Positions 10,677 to 20,962 of a DNA stretch of 64,000 bases are shown one piece after another. Positions within the stretch are counted from its first letter, which is position 1. Each line of letters opens with the position of its first letter. Location of the stretch: contig JAADJZ010000009.1 in NCBI GenBank assembly GCA_011032825.1, positions 310,001 to 374,000 on the forward strand. Reading direction: 5' to 3'. The notes beneath the pieces were generated by a model. It worked only from the letters and a program-made list of their open reading frames with translations, ran no database searches and was not told the DNA's origin. The translations under genes were made by a program, and so were the position numbers. This DNA comes from Massariosphaeria phaeospora (taxonomy: Eukaryota > Ascomycota > Dothideomycetes > Pleosporales).

Positions 10677-12665
10677 TTAATTAGCGTCCCCGATAATTAC
10701 CTCCGCCGCCTTCTCACTAATCATATACACCGGTACAGCAATATAAAAGCCCGGAATCTTCGGAAACACGCTTGCATCCACGACCCGCAGGCCCCGGACA
10801 CCCCTCACTTTAAACTTCGAGTCCAGAACCGCCATAGTATCTCCATCGGCACCAATCTTCGCCGTGCAGCATGCATGATGGCCCCACGCTTCGTTCTTGA
10901 TGAAGTCCTTCAGCCCATCATTGTTCACGCCCGCGCCGGGCCAAACTTCTTTAAACGACCCATCTAGCGGGATGAGCGACTTGAAGATCTTGCGACTAAA
11001 CTCCATGCCTTCATACATGGCCTGGACGTCCTTTGCGGCCTCGCCACTGCCCGTGTCGAAGCTGTTGAAGTTGATAAGCGGCGTGTCGCGCGGGTCGTTG
11101 GATCGCAGCGTTACGGTGCCAGCGCTGTTCCTCGATGCTGCTTTGAGGACGATCCACACCCAGTGCTTCTTGTCCGCTAGCGAGACGTTGCTGTAGCCGG
11201 GGAAGTAGCCGGTAAAGTATGCGGGCGCGCCGGCGATAAAGAGGTCGGGATTGCCGTCTGCGACAGACGACTTCTTGACGATGCCGATGGAGAGGCCGTT
11301 GGAGCCGTAGACGCCTTTGAAGACGGCGTTGTCGCGCCACTTGTTGTAGCAGGGGTCTGGAGATGAGTGCAGGAATGTGCAATCCTTGGTGATGGCGAAA
11401 TCGGACGATGCTTCGCCGCCGAGACTCGTCTCGTAGCGGTCCTGGAGATTGGTACCGACGCCTGGAGAGTCTACAACGAGGGGGATGTTGTGCTTGGCTA
11501 GTTCGTCAGCGGGCCCGATGCCGGAGATTTTGAGGAGCTGGGGTGTGTTGAAGGAGCCGGCTGCCACGATGACCTCACGGGTTGCGTCAACGCGGCCAGC
11601 GGTTCCTGATGCTGCATTTTCCGCGCGGGGATCTGCTTTGTACAGGCTGGGTCCAGACAGGAAATCGACGCCTATAGCTTTCGGGGGTGTGATTGAATTA
11701 TCAAAGCGGACTTTGGTTGCCAGAGTGTTGAGCAGAACGTCGAGATGATATTTCCTGCTTCCGTCCGTATTCTTCGCATTTGCTGTATCGAGAATGAACT
11801 CTCGAGCGCTTCTGCGGTGGTAGTCGTCCATAGTGAGAGGCACCTGGTACAACCCCTCTGCTCCATCTCGCCCGGGCGTGTCGGCGTTGATGTCTCGGAG
11901 CAGTACTTCCCCAAGTCCTGTGATCGTCGTGATCAGACCCAGAACATTCTTCCCCATAGCCGTGGCTGAAGCAACAACAAGGGACAACAGTTTCAGATCC
12001 TGCAACACTAGCGTCAGGTCTGTAACCATCGTTGTCAACCATCCGTTGAACCCGTGCCCGATGATGCCCGTTGGAAGATATCGGCTCCGCTCCAGCTTTT
12101 TGAAGTACTCTCTCATCTTGTCAGCAGCCCAGGACGGATCTCCAGTGAGTTGCGCAAGGTCATCCCAATCGCTTTTGTGCGGATATATCGTGATTAAGGC
12201 GTTATGACTACTGCACCCTCCTAACGTGCCGGCCCTAGGATATAAAATACCCAAAGGCTCACTGCCTGCTGGCGGCGATCCACTCCCACTGGCTCCGTTC
12301 GGTCCAACATGCAACCCCCCTGAAGGTGTGCGATACGTCATTTTCGAGTCTTTCATCTGCCGTTGGAGGTCCGAGTAGTGGTTCACATAAAAGTCCCATC
12401 GCATGCTCTCCTCCTCCGAGGATTGCGCGTGCAAGGCTGGGATCTGATAACGTAGATTGGCGCCTTGATCATCGCCGGCTTCGATGAGGAGGACTTTGAA
12501 GCCTGCCATCGCGAGACGCGCGGAGAGGGGTCCGCCGCCTGGCCCTGAGCCGACAATTACATAGTCGTACGTCTCGAGTTGGCGAGGGTTGAGTGGTGCT
12601 GATTGAGAGCATATTGCGAGAGAGGACAGAGCCGCAAGTGCTCCTAGACGTGTGTTGAAAAGCAT
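10677..12665 (-). CDS. Secreted GMC-family FAD oxidoreductase
   Basis: A single exon encodes 662 residues. Residues 1-22 form a signal peptide. The FAD-binding Rossmann motif is at 38-45 (VGSGPGGG), followed by the acidic end of beta-2 (LLIEAGDD). The first GMC signature region is YPRAGTLGGCSSHNALI, and the second lies around AAGSFNTPQLLKISGIGP. The C-terminal catalytic region holds the active-site histidine block GHHACCTAKIG and PGFYIAVPVYMISEKAA. Members oxidise alcohols, choline, sugars or aryl alcohols and reduce O2 or quinones. The substrate is not determined, though the Gly/Ser-rich insertion before the first signature fits the choline-dehydrogenase-like fungal branch. It is convergent with the broken membrane protein and divergent from the second Zn2Cys6 regulator, which may control it (inference). 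Confidence 0.92.
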   Translation of the reverse strand: MLFNTRLGALAALSSLAICSQSAPLNPRQLETYDYVIVGSGPGGGPLSARLAMAGFKVLLIEAGDDQGANLRYQIPALHAQSSEEESMRWDFYVNHYSDLQRQMKDSKMTYRTPSGGLHVGPNGASGSGSPPAGSEPLGILYPRAGTLGGCSSHNALITIYPHKSDWDDLAQLTGDPSWAADKMREYFKKLERSRYLPTGIIGHGFNGWLTTMVTDLTLVLQDLKLLSLVVASATAMGKNVLGLITTITGLGEVLLRDINADTPGRDGAEGLYQVPLTMDDYHRRSAREFILDTANAKNTDGSRKYHLDVLLNTLATKVRFDNSITPPKAIGVDFLSGPSLYKADPRAENAASGTAGRVDATREVIVAAGSFNTPQLLKISGIGPADELAKHNIPLVVDSPGVGTNLQDRYETSLGGEASSDFAITKDCTFLHSSPDPCYNKWRDNAVFKGVYGSNGLSIGIVKKSSVADGNPDLFIAGAPAYFTGYFPGYSNVSLADKKHWVWIVLKAASRNSAGTVTLRSNDPRDTPLINFNSFDTGSGEAAKDVQAMYEGMEFSRKIFKSLIPLDGSFKEVWPGAGVNNDGLKDFIKNEAWGHHACCTAKIGADGDTMAVLDSKFKVRGVRGLRVVDASVFPKIPGFYIAVPVYMISEKAAEVIIGDAN

Positions 12666-13268
12666 GCTGAGCCCATGGAAAAGCGATGTCGTTGACTAGT
12701 TGATGACTATGGGAACGCTACAATACAAAAAGGAGCTGCGAACGACGAGGCGGGACGTGGACAAGTTCAGCTGCGAACTCACAGCGTCAACGAGCGACTG
12801 AGCAACCGAACAAGCTGAACACTCAGCTGGACTCTCCGACGTGGCACATGGCGTTTTCATCGTGCCCTGGAGCTGCTCTTGTGTACTTGTTGGCTCAGAG
12901 AGTAAATGAGACAAGGGTTCTCGTGCGGAGTCCCGCATGGAGGCGATCCTTGCAGGTGCAGCCAGATTGGCCTAATGCAGCAACTCGCGGACTACGCGAG
13001 GTGGTGGCGGCAAACAGGCAGGTGGTACAGAGCAAGCAGCGATGGCAGGCTTGCGGCGGTGTCCGTGGCGACTGTCGATAAGACAGACGGTATTCGGCAA
13101 TCCTCTTGACTGTGGGGCTGTGGTCACGTGGACTGGCGCTAGCCTGGAGTGGACGCCCAGTCTAGCTCCGGATGGCGGGGCAACTCTACCGCCGCCCTCA
13201 CCCCACACAGAGTCACAGACTATTATCTGCGCCTGCAACCCAACGCCTAAACCTGGTCAGATAAAGCC
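12666..13268. promoter_or_regulatory. Divergent promoter region, GMC oxidase / Zn2Cys6 regulator
   Basis: 600 bases lie between the two start codons and should carry both promoters. I see no additional gene. No operator could be assigned without knowing the regulator's site. Confidence 0.5.
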
Positions 13269-15588
13269 ATGGGAATCAGCCCACAAGAGCACACGGATAG
13301 TCGTTTGACCTCGTCGTGCTCCGAATGCCAGCGACGGAAGCAGAAGGTACCTAACCTCGAGACAGACAGTCCACCCGGCACAACGGCTGATCATGTCACA
13401 TGTATAATAGTGCTCGCGCCAATGGCCATGCAACCATTGCCAGTCAAGGAAGGTTCCCCATCTCTGCCAGTTCGGCCAGAAGAAGGTCCAGCAGGATAGC
13501 AATCCATCAAGCATCAGCAGGTACAGTGCCAGGCCATCGATTAACGTAGCCGTCGTGCTCACGGCCATCTCTAGTGAGGCTGTCAACGAACCAAAAAAAC
13601 GGACCTTCACCGAAGCAAGCGATTCTGCGGCCGTTTCCCTTGGCAGCCCTTATGATGAGGGCGAGAACGGACTGAAGGCGTGGGGTTATATGCCTGGGCA
13701 TGTGCACTACAACCTCTCCAAGTTCGATGCAAGGGTACGAGGCTATCTAAACAGAGCACAACTGCTAGTAGCTGACTCTCTGTGAGAATTCGGAGAGCGG
13801 CGACCCCAGTACCGAGATACAGCAATCGACCGAAGTCGACAAAGTACTGCATACAGTTCCGCCGCGGTCAATCACAGGTTTGCACGCCAGCACCGTATAG
13901 GGGCAAGTCACTAACCTGTCGCAGACTCTGTTGTCAATCACTTCCTCAATGTTGTCAACCACAGATACAACGCGATATACAGTCCGACCTTCACTGACCA
14001 GTACGTGCAGTGGTGGTCCGATCGCGCTAACGGCAAACGCTTATCTCCCGAGTTCACCTGTCTACTGTTAAGAATCTGCGCATATTGCGTCCAGTTTCTG
14101 ACAATACCGTTGCGGAAGATGGTTGAATTTGAAATGGCGTGCAGTCTACAGGTTTTGGCCGAACGCTTCTACACAGCCGCAGAGCAGCTCACTGTTAGTT
14201 TCACGGCCGCAAAAACATGCATCGAACGTGTTCAAGAACAGTTTCTGAAGTGTGCCTATCTGAAAGGCGAGTCGAAGATGGTCGAATCGTGGCATGCATT
14301 GGGCTGTACTGTTCGCGAAGCACAGGAGCTCGGTATGTTCTCGTGAACGCCATTCTCTCCAGCGGGCTAAGTCTTACTAGGCATTGACAAGGAGGTCCGG
14401 CCTCAGGGGTTGAGCGAGTTCGACGTTGAGCTTAGACGGAGGTTGTGGACGCTACTCTACGTCTGGGACTGGTTGGTACCAGATGCTCTCAACAGGCACA
14501 CACCAGCTTACCGTGTGAACAGGCAAATGTCCGCATGGCTTGGACGACCTCACGTTGTTGATCAGAAAGACGTGTCATTCACTTATCCAAGTCTTCGCTT
14601 GGATGAGAGCGACGCGCGACCGAACCTGCTATCGCCGTTTACGCATATTGTCCTAATGGCAAAACTCTGTCGGCGTGTTGCGTCACAGATGGGCGACGTC
14701 CAAATCGTCTCGGGCGTCTCTCCTGAGCAAGTGTTAGCAGTGCAAGCCGAATGCCAGGGGTTTATTGATGAGCTTCCACCAATCTTCAGGCTAACGGACA
14801 CAGACCTCTCGCTCGATGCAGAACATCCGTACTTTGTGTTCCAGCGCTGTCAACTTCACGTCTGCTTGTATCTGACGATGCTGGATTTTATGAAAACCTA
14901 CCTTACTCGAGATCCAAGGCAACTCACATCGCCAAACGATTGCGAGTTCAGGAAACTAGGTGTAGAGCTGGCCCTTAAGCAGCTTGTGGTATCCCGCCGC
15001 CTTTTCGATCACGAATTCCCCATAAACGCCAAATTTCACCTGGTAGTTTTTTCACTCTTCGATACCGCGACCATACTTTGCTCAGCTATTATTCACGACG
15101 TCGATAAAACGCTTCCGCACCGCGAGGAGATTATGGATGCCATCGACACTACTCTTGACATGCTGCACCAGCTCAGTCTTACGACCAAGATAGGAGCATC
15201 TTCTTACAGATTCCTTCTACACCTAGTGCAGGCTGCTCCGGCACTCGCAAAGCACAAGAAGACCCGCAAGCGACAAAAATTCGAGACGATCGACACATCA
15301 GAATCGCAATCATCAAGCCCTATTGAGCAAGTTCACACGGCTCCCAGCTCCATCAGTCCGCAGCCATCCGCTGAACTAATGATCGAACCTAGTTTATATT
15401 CAAACGACCCCTTCCCTGTAATGTCAACTACCGGGGACCTCTCTTTTGACATGGACCAATTCCTTGCTCAGAACCCATTTGATACTACACCTCAAGTTGA
15501 CATGAACGGGCTGGAACAGATCTGGAATTGGGAGCACCTGAATCTCGACACATATTCCAGTCATGAAAACCTGCCGCAACTGTTATAA
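13269..15588 (+). CDS. Zn2Cys6 fungal-specific transcription factor (second)
   Basis: Six exons: 13269-13346, 13411-13520, 13575-13734, 13787-13877, 13925-14332 and 14381-15588, giving 684 residues. The zinc cluster is complete only after splicing: Cys17, 20, 27, 33, 36 and 45, with the first intron falling exactly between the QRRKQK loop and Cys27. The middle region is the Fungal_trans/MHR domain. It includes VNHFLNVVNHRYNAIYSPTF, the helix around ESWHALGCTVREAQELGID and the diagnostic ELRRRLWTLLYVWDW. A basic patch (KHKKTRKRQK) and an acidic, Ser/Pro-rich tail near the C-terminus could serve as nuclear localisation and activation regions (inference). It is divergent from the GMC oxidoreductase. 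It is a separate family member from the regulator at 3.8-6.4 kb, not a recent duplicate. Confidence 0.9.
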
Positions 15589-17496
15589 GAGAACACCACA
15601 AGAGCTAGTCACAGTATTGAAGAGCATGCCGCTGCGAGCTATAAGGAGGAAAGCTTCTCTATTTGAAGAGGGAATACCTTGTCAACATCAACGATCTCCC
15701 AGGCCGAATTAGATACCAGTGGTCGCTTTGTGCAGACTGACCCATCTTTTCTACGTCCAGAGACTTCCAGAGGGAATCTACCAATACTCCGCACCATATT
15801 GTGGGAGACATGGGGTGTTGAAGATATCCATCACCCAACAAGCCCAGGAGTGCACCAGCTCAGGCGATGATGGGGGCGTGGGTGGTGCTATTGAGGCTGT
15901 TGCCGGAGGTAAATAGGGTTGATTTTTGTGATGAATGTAGGTTTCAAGAGTCTTATTCAAGAACTGGCCTCCTAGGATGATAGGACGAGACAAAGACTGT
16001 GAGCGGTGGAAAAATGAACCTCCCGACGCCGGGCATCCGACGCATGAAAGTGGAGGTCGAATCGTTAGTGTGCGATCTAAGCAAGCGTAGAGCGGTTATG
16101 TACCGTGGGATCGCATGATCGAGAGCCTCATCGCTTATCGCTAATACCAGCCACTTCTCAGATCATCCCAGAATAACATGCATAGAAAGTTAGAAACAGC
16201 GAAACTCGGTGCAGACAGACTGATTGGTAGAAAAAGGACGCGAGCTGTACCTGTCGATCTTTCGTCCTCATCGCGACTTTTCTTTTTCTACTGGAACCTC
16301 CGTTAAACGACCGTTAGTCTATAGGACAAGCAACCGCCACCAGTCCACAATCCATGTTTCTAGGACGCCGACGCCGTTGTGTGCGGAGTTTTTTTCGTCC
16401 ATAACTCCGTAGGGAGTACCAATTTTAGCAGTACTGTCTCCGTACTAAGGAAGATGTTTATCATCATTAATGTCCCGCTGAAAAGCAACAGGAGCGATGT
16501 TGGCCAACATGTTCGTGCTTCGGCACCATGGGCCGAAACGTTGGCGGCGTTGTTCTGCATGAACATGAAGGGGCAGATAGGGGTCCGTGAGAAGTCCATG
16601 ACGTCCGTGATCACTGACATACCTGCTGCAGAGCCTACATGGTTCATATTCCCCGAGTCTTAATCATTCGTTATCGCAACCAATCAAATGCAGCGCTGGA
16701 GCTTTCGAGACATTGCCCAATTGCGACTGCATCCTTCGCGCTCAACTTCAAACCACCTCCCGGAGCCATGTCCCATAGATGCCCCACCGACAAACGCCCC
16801 GCCGATAAACGACGCATCGCATCTCACCGCCGGCAGCCGGCAGCCGTCGCAAAGTACGAAATGCAATGACCAGTGTTGGCGGCGTGCTCACAACACAGTC
16901 ATGTTCACCAACGGGCCACCACGCCCCTTTCCAAACTAAACCCTCGAGGGTGTTGAAAGTTTAATCATCTACTAGGTATCTACAGGCCCCAGGGGACGCT
17001 GGATGCGCACCCGCGTGAACCCAGGAGTCGCACACGGCATGGCTTTGGCGCATGCTGCACGGTCGACGGCAACCCATGCAAAAATTCCACAATGGAATAC
17101 TTGTTCCTGCGCGAGGGTCCCAATGTGCATCTGCATCGCCATGCGCCTGTCATGCCTTCTGGAACTGGAAAGACCACTGTCATGGGTTGCAGGGCGTGCG
17201 CTAAGTTGCTTAGCCCGCGACCCGGTTTCTTTCCATCTTCCTCCCCTGCGCACGCGGCCCACGTTGTGAGGCGCGCGAGTCAAGCGTGGTGCGAGCGGTC
17301 CTCAGACGATGGGCGATGGGCCGTTTACATAGACCTTGGGGTCCCCAGAGCCGGGGCGCACAGGGCGTTCTCCATCTGCGCGGAGGGCTTTCACACAGTG
17401 CTGGATGTGCGAACCGACAAAAGTGCGAAGACTGTTGTTTGATTGAGGGTTACCCAAATCGTTTGTCGCTGCGAGCGACACGCCTCTGAATCCATC
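15589..17496. other. Intergenic region without supported gene
   Basis: 1.9 kb between the second regulator and the PTH11-like gene. Open frames of 60-120 codons occur on both strands from 16950 to 17450 but lack family patterns and plausible splice partners. ACTCCGTAGGGAGTA at 16404-16418 repeats the inverted-repeat motif seen at 1360. The last few hundred bases are the presumed promoter of the downstream gene. Confidence 0.45.
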
Positions 17497-19041
17497 ATGC
17501 CTTCCGCAGATCTTCTTCGTCAGCTGTTGGCGAACCCTCCGGACCCTTTCGAGCCACTTCCTCTGTCCAATCGCAAGGAGACCATATATGGATCTATCAT
17601 TCCATTCACGGTATATCACACCACTCTCACTGTCGTCCGAGGACTCCTACTGACGGAATGTGTAGATTGTTGCTTGGATCGCCGTGGTACTGCGGTTGAA
17701 TGTTCGGTTTCGTGTACTGCGCGAGCCTGGCTGGGACGACTTCTTTGTCGTGTTGTCGGCAGTATGTATGACCAAGCAGCCGGCATTCACCACTGTATCT
17801 AACCACCTACAATGAAGATATGTATGACAGTAGCTACGGTCACCACCTTGCGGGGTAAGTTGACCCAACCTCGCGCGAAGAACAATATACTCATCCATTC
17901 GCATAGCCGTAACGTACGGCCTGGGCAAACACTTCATATACATCGGCCTCGAAAATACGTCTAGCTACCTCCTAGTGCGTTGCCGAAGCCTTATTCACTA
18001 CCCTCGAAACTAATGCGCTCCTAGTCCTTCTATATCTCGAACAGCATGTACATCACCAATACAGCACTCATCAAAATCTCCCTGCTCCTCCAGTATCTGC
18101 GCATCTTCAAGGCTGGCACCATGCGCTGGGTCTGTCTTGCCCTTCTTGGTATTATATCGCTCTGGGGCATTGCATACAGCTTCATGTCCTGGTTCCCGTG
18201 CTTCCCCCCTAGCCTCTACTGGGACAGCAAGCTGGCGACCAACACTTGCTATGGATATGGGTTCAAGGACACGGAGAGCTTCGTCGCCATTTACATGAGC
18301 CACACGGTGCTGAATATGGCCTTTGATATTGCCGTGTTTTTGACGCCCATGGTGCTATTCCGGGAGCCAAATCTCCGGAAAAAGAACGTGCTCGCCATGA
18401 CGGGCGTGTTTCTTTTTGGCGCTGTGTAGGTCCCCTCCCCATCACTTGCTGCGTTTGCCACCCCTTCCTTCCCATTCGCAATTATACTAACCCGCACCCG
18501 TAGCGTCGTCTTCACCTCTATCTGGCGCCTCTACACCATCTCCTCGTCCCGCGCCCCGACCCACCCTTACATCGATTTCACCTGGTGGTCGCCCATCAGC
18601 ATCATCCTCTCCTCCCTCGAAATCGACCTCGCCATCATGTGCGCCAGCATCCCCATCTTCTGGCCCGTCATCGAGAAGTCGCTCGCGCAGATCTTCGTCA
18701 CCCGCGAGGTGCGCGTCACCGAGCACCGACGGCTCGACGACGAGCAAGGTCTGGCCTACGAACTCGAACACAACCACAAAATGGGCATGGAGCGCTCCGC
18801 GAGCCTGAAGAGCGATGGCGGGCAGTCGCGCGAGAGTCTGACGCGCGAGGTCAGCCATAGCAGCGGGAACGAGGCGTCAGTGGGCGGCGGCAGAGGCGGC
18901 GGCGACGATCTCGGCAGGCACTACAAGGACCATTATGTGGTGGCGCAGGTGGACCCGCTGGCGCTGGAGAACGGGTCCACGGGCATGCGCGGGATCGAGA
19001 CGAATGTAAATAGTGGGCCAAAGCCCAAGTGGAGGTTATAA
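17497..19041 (+). CDS. PTH11-like / rhodopsin-domain integral membrane protein
   Basis: Six exons: 17497-17610, 17666-17761, 17818-17854, 17907-17974, 18025-18425 and 18504-19041, giving 417 residues. All introns are 50-78 nt and keep the frame. The membrane part has about seven hydrophobic segments with the fungal rhodopsin-domain (PF20684) pattern. This includes RLNVRFRVLREPGWDDFFVVLSA after the first helix, SFYISNSMYITNTALIKISLLLQYLRIF, and VFTSIWRLYTISSSRAPT followed by PYIDFTWWSPISIILSSLEIDLAIMCASIP. The cytoplasmic tail is long, hydrophilic and Gly/Ser/Glu-rich. Relatives include Pth11-class G-protein-coupled receptors; this protein shows no N-terminal CFEM domain. It could sense a surface or metabolite signal for the surrounding accessory genes (inference). 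Confidence 0.85.
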
Positions 19042-19561
19042 CGCGACGGGTTTTTAGACACATGAACCATCGCGTGTATGTTTTTGATACCCCGGGGTGA
19101 GGTGAATACCGCGTTTAACGAATGCATGTTTTTGATTTCGGATGTGGTTTGTACATGCAGTGAAGGGCTTGGTGGTGTATGAAATGACTGCTATACTAAG
19201 ATCCCCGAGCTTCCTGCGATTAACCTAGTCATCTCTGCAAGTTCTATCCTATCTAGATATTACCTAGTATGCTAGATCCAAGAGGGCTTTGTAAAGGTAA
19301 GGGCAGACTGTTCACCTACAGCTAGAATCGTGTATATTATTAAGATCTTACCGAAAAACTAACAACGAACTCTGTCCGAAGGTGGATTGATCGATTGATT
19401 ATGATTAATTATAGTATAGAAGAAGTCGCCCCTGCTTTGCATGGTCTCGCAGATGCCCGTCAGTAAACCCCACCTGTATTCCCCTTCCCGACCATTAAAC
19501 GCGCACTTTCAGATGTCAGCCCCATCCACGCTTCTTGCCATCCCCATCCGTAACCGCCAAG
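19042..19561. other. Convergent intergenic region holding a repeat copy
   Basis: 520 bases between the 3' ends of the PTH11-like and amine-oxidase-like genes. It contains copy B of the dispersed repeat (19241-19340) followed by an AT-rich stretch near 19380-19430. No gene is seen. Confidence 0.5.
19241..19340. repeat. Dispersed non-coding repeat, copy B
   Basis: Homologue of 6784-6885 in direct orientation, 12.4 kb away. The blocks GTTCTAT, CCTAGTATGCTAGATCC, AGGGCTTTGTA and GCTAGAATCGTGTATA are shared or near-identical; intervening bases have diverged. It is non-coding. The two copies flank the regulator/transporter/oxidase block. Confidence 0.7.
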
Positions 19562-20962
19562 CTAGTCCTTAAGTAGCTGCGGCAGTACATGAGTGACCGT
19601 GAAGTTGAACGCCGCCACAGTGCCCTCGCCCGCGAACTCGGGCCCCGTGTAGTACGTCTTCCTATACCCCTGCAACGCGGACATATTGCGAAGGAAACCG
19701 TCGGAGACGTCCTTCCCCGACAGTACATTAGTGCCATGGTATTGATGCTGTCTGATGACCGCAAATTTCGGCGCCGTGGCGTTGACGAATCCACCGCCGC
19801 GTAGTCGCTCCACCTCGCGTAGCACGATGTCTTTGGTGAACTCTTCGTCGGTGTCCATGTAGCTTGTGAAGGCGAAATTGTGGAGGAGCGGGTTGGTCGT
19901 CCGCGCGTAGGCATGGCTGCCTGGGGCAGAGAAGGACTTATGTACGGTGTTGTTGGCGATATTAACGAGGGTGGTGCCACGGAGGATGCCAGTGCCGCGA
20001 AGCAAGCCGACCCAGTGGTTCAGGGGCGTCAATCTCCAGAAGATGGCGTTCTCGTGAGCATCGATACCAATGGGTCTCATGTTCTTTGGCACAGCGGGTA
20101 TGGTGACCAGGACCTTCTTTGCCCGGACAATCGTTGAGTGGTTGAAGCTCGTTACCCAGAGCTGCTGCCACGCGTTCCCGTCGGAGCGACTGGCGTTGGT
20201 AATTGTGCTACCGAGGAGAAGATTACCGAAACCCAGATCTTCCTCGACTGCGCGATACGCTTTCTTGTTGTCATCGGCACCGGGACGTACTAAATTACCG
20301 GTCGACAACGCTTGGATCATAGATATGCTGATGTGGCGTAAGACGTAGAGACTCAGGAGAGTGTCCATGTTTCCCCAGCCTTGGAGAAGCTCATTAAAAA
20401 GTGGCACCAGCGGCTGGAGGCTGTATTTGGTAACCATGTCATCGAAAGGAAGAACGAGATCCGCAGGGACTGGCTCGGGTAGGAAGACGCCGTTGTGGAG
20501 GTACGAGTGTTCAGTCCACAGAGCCGCGTACCTGGCAAGCGCAGCAACCGTCTCTTTCGCCGTATACTCCGGTAGATGGATTCCATGGCCGGTCCCGAAG
20601 TCGACGTTGATGGAGGGGCCCGGCGGAGGAGAGGCAGACTTCAGTTCGATTCCGAATCGTGCGTAGAAGTCACGTACGAGCGACACATTTCGAAAGGCTA
20701 CTTCAGTGCCATAGTCGGCGGATTTGCCGTTAGTGGGGTCGACATATACCTGGGATGGACCTCCCAGGTGATCTTCGGCTTCGATAATAATGACCGACTT
20801 GCCCGCATCCCGGAGCTTGATGGCGGCGAATGTGCCGGAGACACCTCCGCCGATGATGGCCACGTCGCGAGTAATGTGCTTGTAAGAGCTACCCGACCCT
20901 TCGGCATTGCATTTGATGAGATGCCAGCTGGCAAGGCCGTAGACGGAGAGGAGAAGCTTCAT
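19562..20962 (-). CDS. Secreted FAD-dependent amine-oxidase-like protein
   Basis: A single exon encodes 466 residues from the ATG at 20962. This start gives a signal-peptide-like N-terminus (MKLLLSVYGLASWHLIKCNA). A dinucleotide-binding motif follows at about 33-43 (DVAIIGGGVSG) with the beta-2 acidic end IIIEAEDHLGG, the NAD_binding_8/flavin amine oxidase signature. Near the C-terminus YYTGPEFAGEGTVAAFNF resembles the FAD-contacting end of that superfamily. Several N-glycosylation sequons (NVS, NAS, NHS, NNT, NAT, NMS, NFT) fit secretion. Fungal relatives are annotated as flavin-containing amine oxidoreductases of unknown substrate. It lies convergent to the PTH11-like gene and is the second secreted flavoprotein of this block. 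Confidence 0.85.
   Translation of the reverse strand: MKLLLSVYGLASWHLIKCNAEGSGSSYKHITRDVAIIGGGVSGTFAAIKLRDAGKSVIIIEAEDHLGGPSQVYVDPTNGKSADYGTEVAFRNVSLVRDFYARFGIELKSASPPPGPSINVDFGTGHGIHLPEYTAKETVAALARYAALWTEHSYLHNGVFLPEPVPADLVLPFDDMVTKYSLQPLVPLFNELLQGWGNMDTLLSLYVLRHISISMIQALSTGNLVRPGADDNKKAYRAVEEDLGFGNLLLGSTITNASRSDGNAWQQLWVTSFNHSTIVRAKKVLVTIPAVPKNMRPIGIDAHENAIFWRLTPLNHWVGLLRGTGILRGTTLVNIANNTVHKSFSAPGSHAYARTTNPLLHNFAFTSYMDTDEEFTKDIVLREVERLRGGGFVNATAPKFAVIRQHQYHGTNVLSGKDVSDGFLRNMSALQGYRKTYYTGPEFAGEGTVAAFNFTVTHVLPQLLKD

Noticed and set aside
3819..20962. Calling the block a secondary-metabolite gene cluster
   Set aside because: No polyketide synthase, peptide synthetase, terpene cyclase or prenyltransferase is present in the window.
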